Assembly: GCF_905220365.1 (NCBI RefSeq)
Contig: NC_061134.1
Coordinates: forward strand, 10,555,001-10,619,000
DNA from: Vanessa cardui
Taxonomy: Eukaryota > Arthropoda > Insecta > Lepidoptera > Nymphalidae
Direction: 5' to 3'
DNA length: 64,000 nucleotides
Part shown: positions 24,841 to 38,600 of the stretch, one piece after another
How positions within the stretch are numbered: the stretch's first letter is position 1
How the letters are laid out: the number at the start of each line of letters is the position of its first letter
Notes under the pieces: model-generated
Databases searched by the model: none
The model's input: the letters and a program-made list of their open reading frames with translations, nothing else
Told to the model about the DNA's origin: nothing
Translations under genes and position numbers: made by a program

Positions 24841-24925
24841 TCAACTTTTGTAATCATATTGATGTAAATAAAAAATATGCTATCTCATTCCAAAATAACT
24901 GCTTTTAGCTCTAATCTAGACAACA

Positions 24926-25140
24926 TGTACAGCCTGTATATTTCTCACTGCTGGGCTAAGGCGTGCTCTCGCTTTGAGGAGAAAGTTAGGAGCGTATTCC
25001 ACCACGCTGCTCCAACGTGGGTTAGTGGACATTAGACACATATTTTCCTTTACCGCCGAGCTCGAGATGAATTACTATCACAAATTCAACACATGAAAAT
25101 TCTATGGTGCTTGCCTTGTGGCTTAAAAATGCAGTCGTTT
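24926..25140 (-). mobile_element. tRNA-derived SINE D, head-truncated copy
   Basis: Shares ACAGCCTGTA, CTGCTGGGCTAAGGC, TTTGAGGAGAAAG and CACGCTGCTCCAA with 41888-42211. The promoter head with A and B boxes is decayed: CCTTGTGGCTTAAAAATGCAG sits where the B box should be. Confidence 0.75.
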
Positions 25141-25464
25141 ATGATAGACTACTAATACTATTTTTAATAACATCTCACAACAAACCGTTAAAACGCGAGC
25201 GAAATTGACGACAGCAACTATAACAATATAAATTAAACAATACATGAAGCCTAATAATGTAACCCAAGAAACATAAACTATATCTACATAATATTAGTAA
25301 AGTTGAATTAATATATTTAAAACTAGTTTTCCTGTTACCATTTCAACTTTGCTTTTGAAACTGGCTTTTGTCCGCGGCTTTGCTTAGTATTTCTAAATCA
25401 GAATCGAAATTAAATATATTTTTAATCGTATTTTGAATTATATGTCACGAAATCACGTTTCCTT

Positions 25465-25742
25465 TGTGGTAGGGCTTTGTGAACATCTATCTGGGTTGGT
25501 ACCTCCCACCCATCAGATTCTACCGCCAAACAACAGTACTTAGTATTGTTGTCAGGTTTGAAGGGTGAGTGAACCAGTTTAAATACAGGCGCAAGGAACA
25601 TTACAACTTAGTTCCCAAGGTTGGTGGCGCATTCGAACGTAAGGAATGATTAATATTTCTTAAAACGCCATTGTCTATAGGCAGTGGTGACCACTTACCA
25701 TCAGTTGGCCCACATACTCGTCCGCGAATATATAGCATAAAA
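25465..25742 (+). mobile_element. A-tailed SINE E, near-complete copy
   Basis: Starts GTGGTAGGGCTTTGTGAAC and continues with CCCACCCATCAGATTCTACC, GAAGGGTGAGTGAACCAG, TTCCCAAGGTTGGTGGCGC and GACCACTTACCATCAGTTGG, ending in an A-rich tail (about 25735-25746). This copy sets the sense orientation of the family. Confidence 0.82.
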
Positions 25743-25749
25743 AAAATCA

Positions 25750-28700
25750 CAACAAGTTGACATACAAGGACGCTTCAAATAATGCTTTGTTTTTACGTTT
25801 AAATAGACTGACAAAGTTTAGAACGAAAAAAAATAGAAGTCAACAGTTGGCCTCTAAGTACACGCACACTAATAAACTACTATGACACGCACACGATGAT
25901 TATAACATTGGCTCATTTGTTCTCTTGTAGTGAGACTATCAAGATATAAATAATCTAAGATGTAAAGGTAACTTGTCCCCTACGGCTCTTGAACTGCCTA
26001 ACAACAAAATGACGCTAGTCAATTACTTCGCGCTTATAACAAACAGTAACACTAGCAGTAATACTAGTATGTATAAGAAATATATCACGTGATCAAAAAA
26101 TATAGTTCAACCTCTTTAATATTACCTTTTTAACTGTATCACAATAAAATGATTTGTTTTCAAATATCGAATAAATAATTTATTTAAGAAGTTTTTATGT
26201 AATAAAATGTTCTAATTTTAATTGTGTATTTTAAATAGTGTGTATGTTTATAAAGTTATATTGTAATACCTATTTAACTATTATATAATATACTTTTATT
26301 TCTTGGATTATATTATTATATATATTATGTAACCAAGAACTGAATTATAGGCATGAACTTAAAAACATACATTTTAATTCGTTAAAACTGTTAAGGGTGA
26401 CAAAAAATATATGAAACATTAATTTTAAATTGTAATAAGTAATACTATGTGTGACATTATATGATGTATGTGGGGTGAAAACACCACTTTATCACAGACA
26501 AGGCGATGTATTTAATTTAAAATTAATAAACATAAATTGAGAAATTGATAATAATTCATGATTACATTTAAATAAAGAACAAATAGATTACTGAACTGTA
26601 ACTTATAATTTAGGAATGATTAATCACTTCGGAAACATAATAATTAATAAACACAACTAACATTTTGTTATTTCGTTAATTCTCTATCAAGAATGTAATA
26701 GTTACGACGCTATTTTCCTGTTTAAACTAATTTATAGCGGCACAGTCGAAACAAAAACAGAAAATATAATCGCAAAATTACGATCGTGATTAGTTTTAGA
26801 CGCGATACGAGGCAAAGGGTTGCCCTACTGCGACGCACACGCGCGCATCTACCACGCACACACTTACAGAACAAGGCAACTACTTAGCATTTTCAAATTA
26901 AATACACTAATCACTTGTATAAATGTGTATAGGCTCGATCGATAGTGTCTGTGTGCGGGTGGTGATTATAATGAAGGGTAGAAGGGCGAAATAAAGTGGC
27001 TCCATTCGAGCGCCCCTCGGCTGTTGATGTCTTTCACTTCATAGGTTGTTACCAATTCCTGAACGACTGATTTTAATATTAATATATTATGTTAGAACGA
27101 TGTGACATGTATATTATGTTTTGAATGGAATCGTTTTCTGAGATGTCTCATAAGGCATTATGATATTAATTAGTGGGCTGGCTGATAGTTTTCATACCAA
27201 TTGAATTGAGAAAATTTTACAGTACATACATTGTCTGTTACCTAACGTTTGAAATAGATTTACGATTCGAAATTTAAAATAACGATTGAATGAATATTCT
27301 ATACATTTTATTACTTCTATCTAACGAATATTAGATACTTATGATGTTTTATTACCATATTACGCTTACAAAAATATTATTTCAAAATAATCAATTTCCG
27401 AAAGTGTGTGTCATCCTATATTAAGATGTGTGAAAGTGTGGTATTTAAAATAGATTTCGGTCTATCAAAAAAAAAAAATCCATTCATACCAACGAATTGA
27501 CTACACAGACGAGAGCTTTTTATTTTCGCGCACTTTTTTTTTATCCTGCTGTGTACTTGAGCACAAATAATGTACAACGGGAATTCAAACAACTTCAAAA
27601 CATTCGTACAGATAGCATTAAAAAAAACTCACGCGATATCACGCCGATCGATTAATTAGCGTATTACATACTGTGCCGATCCATCTGTCGTAATTAGCCC
27701 ACGATCCCTCGGCAAAAAATAATGACGCACCCTAAAACACTTTCTACTTTTTTTTTTCATTTTTAATCCAATTTGCCGAGGATTATGTTGGTAATTATAT
27801 TTTTCCGATTGCCGCCCGTGGCTGTGGAAATTCGTTCGCTTGATTGCGAACCGAATTTCTGAAATGCTGATTAGGCTTTTTAAATTCGATTGTGTGCGTG
27901 GAAGTGTCGTGTGCGCTTTTTGTGTTTTAATGCTAAATCGTAGTGATAATTTCGTTTACGTAGGAAATAAACATATTAGTATAGTCATATATTAGTATTC
28001 ATGTAGTATTTCCCTTTCCGAGATGATGGATAAGTGATTGCTTTAGCCCATAGCGCGTTAAGAAATGTAAATGGATAGTAAGATGTTATGTCCCTTGTGC
28101 ATGTCATTCAATTAGCGAATGTAATTCTAAACACACACGTAACTGTTATATGACCATCGGCTAAAATTATAATGATTTTTTTTAATTATTTGTAGATAAT
28201 ATCAGAAATACTTGTACCTCAAGACTTATTATTTTATTTAAAAAAAAAGTATCTTACGTTCCAAATTCAAAATAGCTTGACGTTCAATTAAAACGACAAT
28301 TCAATAAATAAGAGCTCATTTAAATTAGGAATGTTTTGATTACGATTTCGATTTTTGTTGATAAATATCTGTTATGCAAAACGATGGCCTACTTTCATCA
28401 TGCAGTCACTCCTGGAAGATATACCGGTCTAGGGCGAAATGTATGTGTGGTTGCGGTGAGGCTACAGGGCTGCTTGACCTATTGCTTGCAGTACCTACAA
28501 TATCCTGTATAATTAGACGATAATTGAATTAATGCAGCTTTTGTTTCTAACGCAATTGCAATAGTAAGTAAAAGTAACTGTCCATTTTCTTACAGCTGGG
28601 CTTATGTCTTGCCTCCTTTTAATGTTTTTGAATAGCATGGCAGGTCAAATATCTCAAGACTTTTTTACTAGCCAAAGTACGACACGATACGTCACAAATA

Positions 28701-30300
28701 AGGTATTTGAAGATTCAGTTATATCTGTTGTCATTTGTATTGTACTCTAAACATGCTGTGTTTAAGATTCTTCTCACGGAGTCTTGACCACTGATATATT
28801 TTTTGTAGTTTCGTATAAATTAGCATCCAATACAAAACCAATACAAAATAAAATATCAAAAAGGGTTTGTAAATTAGTTGTATGTGAACAATGGGGTGCC
28901 GTCGTCAATTCGTAATGACATGAATCAGCTAATCTTTACAATATCGTTAATCGCTTTTATGAACTTACTTCATTTTAGACTCGATTTATTTTTACATCTT
29001 TGTTTTGGTGACGTCATAATATTTTGACATTTTAACCTTTGATACGAATTAAATACAATATTTCTGTTTTCATATTATAACTGGTTGTTGATGGCAGTTT
29101 TGAGCTGGTTATCACGTGTTTATAACAAATTTTCATAAAATTTAGTTCTATGGTTTGACCGTTAAAGCATAATCATAGATAGCCAGTTACTTTTTAATAT
29201 TATTCTAAATAAGTAAGACCTTTTTCCTTGATAATGTCAAAATAAAGATAAGGATTTTTAAGTTATCTATGTATATGAGTGTGTTTTATAATAGTTTGCG
29301 TAGAGATATGACATTGCCCTTGTCTTACACTCTAGTCTAAGTTCGTTTGGTTTAATGTGTTATGGCGAAATTAATTTTTATAAAAGGTCAAACAAAAATA
29401 GGCAAAAGTATAAATATTTAAAAAATATATAATTTATATAAACGTTAATGTAAGTTTTCGTTTTCGCTATTGTTAAATCATAGCAATCTAAAGCTAATGA
29501 TTTAGATTGTTGGCAACCCTTTTCTACGCGATACATTTGGTTACGTATGAAAATAAAAATCAGAAAAGTTGGTAGTATATTATTTGTTAACTATTTGAAG
29601 AAGTTTTTATTACAACAACACCAGATTGCTTAGTAACACGCGGACGAGAATCAATCAATTTGTTTTGTCCATTTAACAACTTGCATTTGTGTCTTTTTGC
29701 TTTCTTCTGATACAAGTTTTAATCTTTCATAGGTCAGTTATATACCTACTTATTATTAATAATATAATACAAAGCAGCAACTTATGCAATAGTTGTTCAT
29801 ATTTGTATATGTTTATTAAAGATGAGGGACCCTAAACATGGATAACTTCACTAACAGGAGACAAAAAACGCGTTGTGATGATAATATCATAAAATATTCA
29901 GAGCAAACATGGTATCGGAAAGTTAGCGACATACAGAAATGGTAACCACGGAACCCTTTGCCCAACAGTGGGTAAAACTAACCCTTATTAAGAATATGGA
30001 TGACATTTAAATAAATGAAACGGTATCGTTTAAACTTCATACATATTATTCTTGACATTAAAATCATTGGCATTTGCTTATAAAACAACAATTGTAACTT
30101 ATTGAATAAGTTACCGCCCGTGGTTTCGTCCGTAAGGCTATCTTGCCAGGTGTTAGGTGATCTATGGCCTTCTGACCTTGACAATGTGTATGCAAAGTTT
30201 CATGATGAGTTGAGGCCTAACAAACGAACTAAGCTCAATGTATTTGAAATTAACTACATATATATTGAGCTTTAACTAATAATGCATTGTTAACTATTTA
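25750..30300. other. AT-rich non-coding DNA
   Basis: No coding exon. The 26790-27020 part is CpG-containing and less AT-rich. Weak, degenerate matches to repeat E (around 28015-28115) and repeat A (around 29130-29195) are visible but too decayed to delimit. Confidence 0.45.
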
Positions 30301-30307
30301 TGTTAAA

Positions 30308-30497
30308 CTAGTAGTCATCCGCGGTAGTACCTAGTCGCTCGCGTTTTAGGATGTTGTTGTTATGTTAAGCAAAAAGGATTGCTCTTTCTTGGAGTTCATT
30401 TTTGTTTCACTTACTATTAATAAAATTCGTTTCAGCGGTTTGGTTGTTGAAGAGCGTAAGACACGAGTTACTTTCACATTTATACTATTAATATAGA
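30308..30497 (+). repeat. Lepidopteran repeat A, full-length degenerate copy
   Basis: ACTAGTAGTCATCCGCGG, GCTCGCGTTTTAGGATG, TTCGTTTCAGCGGTTTGGTTG, and GAGTTACTTTCACATTTATAC at the end. Confidence 0.75.
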
Positions 30498-30748
30498 CTA
30501 CTAATCAATTAGGGTTATATATACCTATTTAATTGCGTTGTATTCTATATACATTTTGAGGACTAACTTTTCTAGTGGTGTTGCTCGTAAACGCAGAATG
30601 AAATCACTTCAAAGTCCGATATAACCCCACCCCTTCAAAGAGCCGGTCCATTCAGTTGACACGAGGGTCTTATTAGTTATCAAAATTCGACGATCCAGTA
30701 TTAATCGACTAAAAATCGAATAAAAATCGACTTATATATCATCTTTAC

Positions 30749-30895
30749 ATAGTATAAAACAAAGTCGCTTACCACTGTCCGTTTCTATGTATACTTAGAT
30801 CTTTAAAATTACACAAATGATTTTGATGCGGTATTTTTTAATAGATAGGTTGATAAATGAGAAAGGCTTATGTGTATAAGACACATATATATAGA
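30749..30895 (-). repeat. Repeat B, partial reverse copy
   Basis: CATAGTATAAAACAAAGTCGC, TATACTTAGATCTTTAAAATTAC and GATTTTGATGCGGTATTTTTTAATAGATAGG match one end of repeat B. Confidence 0.75.
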
Positions 30896-31464
30896 CTGTT
30901 GTTTGTATTGTCTAAAGACAAGCTGTGAACGTTTTAAGACATTATGTTGTATATTCAGTATTAGCATTGCACCCGCGCGAAGGATCGCTATTTCATACAA
31001 AACACATACATACCTATATTATATTTAAATTAAGAAAAAATACCTTTAATACATTTGATTTGATGTTACAATGTGTACATGCACGTAGACAATCGTAAGT
31101 AACAATAATACAAGCGAGTGTACGAGTGAACAGTACGCCGCCGAGGCGATCTCGCCCGCATGCTTAGCACCATTAAGCGCCCCACTAATGAGAGCTCATG
31201 ACTATACTAATGTTATACAACGTAAGGACGCTTGCAAACACGCGACTTTTATTTTTAACATGTCTTTTACCGACTTTATTTTGAGCTACGACGATTGGTT
31301 TAAAATATTCACTGTAACTTAACCAATAATATAATTATGTAACTAAATATCGTTAATTATATTAAATTAATAATAAAATAATATTACCAGTAATACAACA
31401 AACATTTTAAAATAAATATTAAACATTAAAAGAGCGTGTACACTAATGTCTTTACAATAAAGGA

Positions 31465-31610
31465 CTTTAAATGTGTATACTAATATTATAAATGGAAAAG
31501 TAACTCTGAATGTCTGTGTGTTGCTCTTTCACGAATAAACCACTGAACGGATTTGTGAAATGAGTTATAAAACAAGCTTAAACTCCAAAAGGAACAGGCT
31601 ATTTTTAAAC
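31465..31610 (-). repeat. Repeat A in reverse orientation
   Basis: TATACTAATATTATAAATGG, AAGTAACTCTGAATGTCTG and CCACTGAACGGATTTGTGAAATG match; the copy runs directly into a repeat C start (ACCAACTTCAAAAATAGGAGG at 31609). Confidence 0.75.
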
Positions 31611-31619
31611 CAACTTCAA

Positions 31620-34127
31620 AAATAGGAGGTTCTTAGTTCGACTAAATTTTTTACCTGACAACCATAGACTTTTAGTAGTAATTAATATAATACAAATAAT
31701 TTCGGATAATAGACATATCTTATATAACTCATATCACATATCATAAATTTAAAATGTTAAATAAAATGCTTAATAATATTTCGGTAAAATATTGTAACTG
31801 ACATTATAACACGGTGAACGTATAAGCAATGCAACACAGGCATTAAGCGGCTAACCGATGAGAGCACGACTACACATTAATGCTATAAGGATAAGGATGC
31901 TTGTACACGTTGATACTTAATAGTTTTCATATATTAAGCCGTAACGAAACCCAGCGCAGTTGCTATCGGAATAGTGACATGGCTTATTCTGACTCACCAT
32001 CACGTAATGACAATGAATAAGGTGCCTGAAATGTATACTTGAATATTTAGATTGTGCTGTCATTTTTGCATCTTGTGCTCTAATGCGAATGATGATAATG
32101 ATTTTAGATAATCATCTAACATACAAAACGTGATAACATGTTGAAAATTCGATTCGATTCGATCTCATTATTTTCGATTTATCATTTTTTTGTAAAGAAA
32201 AACGTAGAAAATTAGATTAAAATTGTTCCTAATGTCATCCATCTGCATTCAAATTATGCTGCTTTCCAGCTGCTTCATAATTGTCTTATAAAAGCGAATC
32301 CTTAAGCCTGAGGCTTGTGTAATACTAATCACAAGTTACCACTAAATTAGAGATTAAAATAAATACGATTTTTATGATATAGTTAAGCAGACTAACAAAT
32401 GTGTCACTTAATGGTCACCACCCAAAAGCACAGACGTGCAAATATATGACACACGTAACGCCTTAAAAGTTAGGTATATCTGCTTATCAATATTATTGAT
32501 ACAATACGCATTAAAATGCATATAGAGCAGCAGCATAAGGGCCTAAACGCCAACAGTGAAGCAATCCAAACGAGTACCTATGTTATAATAAATCGTTACT
32601 AACAAGTTATTTATTGATTAAACTGTTATACCACTCGTATAATTGAGACGATAATATAATCAAAACTAGAAACTAATTTATATTTAAATTTGGCTAATTA
32701 AAAGTTAATTGAACATTTGTTTCAAGAAAAATATATTTTCTAATTCATTGCAATATGTAAGATCATTATCGCAAGGTTAACGAGCGCCCTTAGTTCACCA
32801 CAAGGGTTAATATCTATTAATAATGTCAATAGTCGTTACTCTGTGTTTTTACGTCTTGGTAATAAAGACCAAAGTGGCTTGTCCAAGAATCACATTATGA
32901 CCGCTACTGTGTAATGTACGCGATTGCATTGGAAATAAAAAAAATGTAACATTTTTTTATTTGTTTTATAGGCTTGTGCTATAAATTGTTAGGACAAACG
33001 AAGACCAATGTTATCAATATCCTTGTCATTGAAGCTTAGGTACTACTGGTACTTGTACTGGTACTTGTCCACTTCTTGCTAACAGTCTTCCTTCCTATGG
33101 AGAAAGAGATTTGATGGAATGAGCTACAAATAAAATTGAGGTTTTATATTTTTATCATTAAAATTCCATATATTTTTCTTCGCCATCGAGACGAAATAAT
33201 AAAAAAAACACATGACATTCCAAAATCTTGAAAAAACGTTCCATATTTAAATTTATCAAATAGCTGTGGTAAAAGAAAATATTACATTCAACCCCTTACT
33301 ACACTCGGACGCCGCACCGCTTCGAGGAAAACTAACACATAAACAAACGCTGTAAACACGCATTTGTATAAACGTGTGCGTGCACCCTAATTGCTTTTGT
33401 CATTAATAGACGCGAATACTTCTTAGCCGGTGTATTGTACAATTAGTAATAATGATGTATAATTAGGCTACGGTAATGTGTGTAATGTATCGGTGTAGTT
33501 TGTCTGTGTGCGAGTTTTATTTATACAGGATGCTTAAACAAAAACATTAATTAAAAAAAAATGAAACTTAACTGGATGGAAGATATTTGTAGTTATTTTT
33601 TTTAATAATAGAATTGAAATCCATTAATGTCGGCATGTATTGTTTAAACTTTTAAGTAATAAAAAAACTAAATTAATATTAAATATGCAGAATATATAAG
33701 CACTATATGTTTTTAAGAAAACCGCAACTTATTATATTATTAGCCATACAAAAACATCCGCATTTATTATTTATTATTATTATACGACTAAATATTTAAT
33801 TGCAATTCTTCCGAGAAGTTTTTATATATAAAAAAAAGTTATTTATATAATTAAAGAAGGTTTGATAAAAAAACGAACAATGCAGTTAATATTTTTTAAT
33901 TTATGACCAATTACAAAATACCATACGGCACTTTTTAGTATCGTATGAAGACAGATAAAGCCTACGTCTATTTAATCATATAACTATACTTATTAATAGA
34001 CAATGGATTAATTAATGCCAGTAAGAAATCGTTGTATAGACATTTTAATTTATCTCAAAATACAAAAGTTCTGTAATAGCTTTTTTCCTCTAATAGAACG
34101 ACATATTTATTTTATTTTTTATGTTAT
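31620..34127. other. AT-rich non-coding DNA
   Basis: No gene or repeat family is recognised beyond the repeat C start at its left edge. A 12-bp unit (TGGTACTTGTAC) is directly doubled near 33048-33068. Confidence 0.45.
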
Positions 34128-34446
34128 GGAATAGGTTGGCAGACGAGCATATGGGCCACCTGATGGTAAGTGTTTACCATCACCTATAGACAATGACGCT
34201 GTAAGAAATATTAACTATTCCTTACATCGTCAATGCGCCACCAACCGTGGGAACTAAGATGATATGTCCCTTGTGCCTGTAGTTACACTTAAGATGCTAT
34301 GTCCCCTGTGCCTGTAGTTACACTGGCTCACTCACCCTTCAAACCGGAACACAACAATACTGAGTACTGTTGTTTAGCGGTAGAATATCCGATGAGTGGG
34401 TGGTACTTATCCAGGCGGGCTTGCACAAAGCCTAACCACCAAGTGT
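34128..34446 (-). mobile_element. A-tailed SINE E, full-length copy with an internal 35-bp tandem duplication
   Basis: Complete from GGTTGGCAGACGAGCATATG to CACAAAGCCTAACCACC, the reverse of the copy at 25465. A 35-bp segment is present twice: 34256-34290 and 34291-34325 (AAGATGATATGTCCC... and AAGATGCTATGTCCC...), with few differences. Confidence 0.88.
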
Positions 34447-35589
34447 AACTCAAATAGCATAGAGTCACTTAACATTTTTTTTACATATTCATTATATTAC
34501 TATTGCTACTAGACTTGAGCATTGGGGATTGAGTTCTGATACTCAGTCAAGAAAAGGAGAGCCTGAGCGCTCAGAAATAAACTTATGAATTGTATCTCGC
34601 CTTAGGATCTTTTATGGACCCCATTAATACCGGAACGTACCACGATTATAGAGATATTTCTGTTTAGGGGTAAAATAATAGGTTATAAAAAAACTATTCG
34701 AATTACTATGATACGCTATTATGACGCTTGTTCCCTTTAAATATTATAATTATAAAAGTTAGTATCGCATTACATTTTCAGAAATTTTATATTGATTATC
34801 GAGTTAATTCTTACAGAATAGTTCGATAGGGTCACGAGTTTAATATTCTAGCAAACATTCTTAGCTATAGCGGACAAAACCACGTGCAAAAACAAACTAT
34901 TATTATAAACGCGGCGTTATATTAAAGGCGGTGTTTGAGAGCGCTCACAATGCCGCGCTGCGCTCCCGCGAACAATACCGCTATGAAATATTCAGTGTCG
35001 CGACGTGATCATAATCGAAGCGTAATTAGGCGATAATGCATGCGTTAGCCTAGCTGACGGTGGATGCACGCTTATTTATTCACGAAGGCTGCGGCTTGTA
35101 GAGGAACATGCGATCTAATGTTTGAACTGTGTATTGAACTCTCACTCGCAACATAGGCTCGTTTTTTTTTTTTGAAAATCGAATATAAATGGAATTATTT
35201 AAATATGGAACATTGCTAATCGATTTGACAGTTATCATTTTGAATATTCGGAATCAACTTTTACTTTTCTTCGCCAAAATCTGACGTATGCATTGTAATT
35301 ATTAAAAAGGGCTTAAGTTGTTCTCTTAACTAAGCCAAAGGAAACTTAAAAAATTATGACATAGGACTTAACTTTGTATGAAATAAGTGTAGGTACTTCT
35401 TGTATTTTATTTCAGTGCATGCATTTATTTTATCTTCAAAGTCACTGCTGAAACTGATCAACGTTACAGTCACTCCTTGTTCTGACATTACAAAGAGTCA
35501 AAATAAAAAAAAAATAAAATAAAACATGGATAGTATAATAAAGAAACAAGAAAAAAATCTGTATAGTATTATACTCGTATTTAGTAAAA

Positions 35590-35625
35590 GTATACCAGTA
35601 CGTAGCCGGGGCGGGTCGCTAGTCA
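35590..35625 (-). repeat. Tip of repeat B
   Basis: CGTAGCCGGGGCGGGTCGCTAGT matches the CCCGGCTTCGCACGG end of repeat B in reverse orientation. Sequence upstream (35505-35590, AGTATAATAAAGAAACAAG...) may be its decayed body. Confidence 0.6.
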
Positions 35626-38600
35626 AGTATCGTTAATTATTCTTGAAAAGCAATTTATATTTTAATCTCATTATTATGATATATTGTAAATTATTCAAGT
35701 ATTTTAATAACATGTCATGTACTAATACGCGTTTAGATGTCCTTGTGTTAGTCGTTTAGAGAGGCCATAATAAGATGATTCACGTCTAAATTAATACTCT
35801 ATTAATGTTTGTGTCATGGTGACGCATAAAAGTAAAAGTTAATGAATAGCTTATTAACAAAGGGCAAAGACCTTACTTATAATATTATCTCGTATTAGTT
35901 CGCTGTACTTAAAACATTGATCGACCTTTGATTTTTAGGAAGTCAGTTTAATAAACACTGGCAACATTATACACAATATGTCGTATTACCTAAACTGTTA
36001 AGTCCATTGGATTATTTTTACTCACGGCGGTCAATTTAAAAAAAAACATTTGTGCATTATTATGCACAATTATGTGTGTTCAACTTGTGCATTCATAATT
36101 TATTACGGGAAAGTTCTACCTTCAAAACGAATTATACTCACTATACACTAGTCTCTTTGTTATTATGAAAATACTTAAACAATCATAATTATATTATTAA
36201 AACTACTATTACATTCGATTTCAGTCACGCGTTAATAATTAAAACAATGTACGCACGTAATAAGTTTTGTAATTAACTAATAAATTAGAAAATCAATCTA
36301 TAATTTATAACGTGACCTCCGCTAGAGGCACTCAAATTATTAACAATCAGCCATTATGGAATTCATACAATTCATTAATAGGGTTCCGTATGGCATCAAT
36401 TAATTTACAATTATTTATATCTTTGTAAATATTTTATACAATGTAACTATTTACATAAATAAGTAGTCAATAAAATTCCATCTACTACTTAAAATGAAAA
36501 GAAAAAATGTCTGTATTACTTATGTTATTAACTTGAAACAAAATACTATTATTTAAGAATGTATTCCAAATTTGAAAATTGGCAAAATCCCCAGGATTCG
36601 TATTTTTTTTTATTCAATTGTAATATGAGTAAATCTCAAACAATCACGCATTCGAAAAATATAAACAAATCAATCACGTCAATGATTGTTATTTACCGTG
36701 TATTATATATAACCCTTAGGGCGATTCCTCTAGAAATTTAAAAATCGAACAAAATATTTAAATATAAGGCATAGGTAATAAAACTTCCTTCAAAATAAAA
36801 TAATTCTTCAGCGGTAAATTTGATTATCGAATTTAAATTGAATGTCAATATTAACTTTTTTAGATAGTGGTCTTTGTTACTTAGTAAAAAAAAAATTAAA
36901 TCAGATAGAACCTCTTTCGTTAAGTCGCTGAACACTTGACCCTTTCTATTAAATTTTATAAGCAGTATAATCGATGTGTGCTAATTAACGATCAGTATGT
37001 GGAAGTGGTAATTATATTTGTAATTATTAGTGTCGTAATTGCCGCTTAAAGAGACGTATTATCTAGACTCTAGGTTATTACTTAGGTAATTATGAGCTAA
37101 GATAGGAACCAGTTTTACTTCGAAAAACCTTGTGAAATGTATTGATAACGACCGCTTGTCTATGGCTTTGCTTATTTACCCGGTAATTATATTATATAAA
37201 ATGAGCTTTTGATTTTTTTTTAATTTTATTCGCTTAATTTATAGCGTATTTTTTTAACATCCTATGTTTTTGAATTAAATTTATTATTTATCTGTGAATA
37301 AAATTGTGATCTTGGTTTACTTTCAAAAATCGAATCACTGTTACGTTTGAATCATTTATTTATCGGTAAAACTTATTTATAGAAATCGTTGGTAAATCCA
37401 AAATTAAATTTCGAATGTAGAGACACTTTCACATTCTTATTTTTAATTTTATGTGTAAAGGTTATCAAGTCTCAAATAAGTACTGATCCTATGGTTTCTA
37501 ATTAATTGAGAAATTTATTATATGTAATAAGTTTATATTTATATAAGGTTTAATGGCATTTGTAATGTAATTGTATATTTGTTTTTCTTTACACTGATAT
37601 TAAATAAATAAAAAAAAAAAAGTATGTCTTGATACTCTTGGTATTGATTTAAACCAATTATAATACATAAAACCTGATTGTTGTACAATTAAACTTTTTT
37701 ATAGAAGTAATGACAGACAGCGTCTAAATTGTAAGAAAAGCGATCACTTCCAAGCATACTTAAGGTATCAGAAATTATGATACAATTATACATAACCTAT
37801 ATAAGATACATTTTAAATCAAATTATTACCAATTAAAGTAATGCATATTTTAAATATCAGTACTAAATAAAAATTTGTATAAATGTTAGGACTCATTTAT
37901 TTGGAATGACATTTATTTACAGGAAGTACCTAATGTAACATTAGTAAATCAACAGGGCCGTAATGAAACAAAATTACATATGTGTCCTGATCTAATCTAG
38001 ATATAATTACATGAGCTGTATTGATAACAATAATTATATTTCCGCACTTACAAGGCTGATCGAAGCGAAACAAATCGAAATGTTGCCAGGACAAAAAAAT
38101 ACAAAAACGACTTTAATGATTTTGAAATTCGAATAAGTATTTGATTAATTAAAATTTTATATAAATGAGTGCATTGACAATAAAAAATACGTTAATTTAA
38201 ATGGCAATAATATCTGTTGTTGCATAAGATTTACTTAGTGGTAGGGCTTTATGCAAGACCACCTGAGTAGATACCCATTCATCAAATATTCTTTCGTCAA
38301 ACAGTTGCTTAGAGTTTTCTGGTTAGTTAAGAATCAGCCAGTGTTACTACCGGCACTAGGAACATAACATACAAGTCACCGATAATAAGATTAAAAAAAA
38401 CAACTCTCACTATTATTTCATAAAGCTTAAAAATAACCTTGATTATTATTATATTCCTGATTAAATACTTTGGTAAAATCGGGATTTTATTATTAGTAAT
38501 TTATTTAGAAAAAAGTTTGTATAACTTTTTATGTTAAACAGTGACGTCATCAAGGTCATTTTGTGAAACGAATAATAAATCTAATGGGTAAGTCCCTGAA

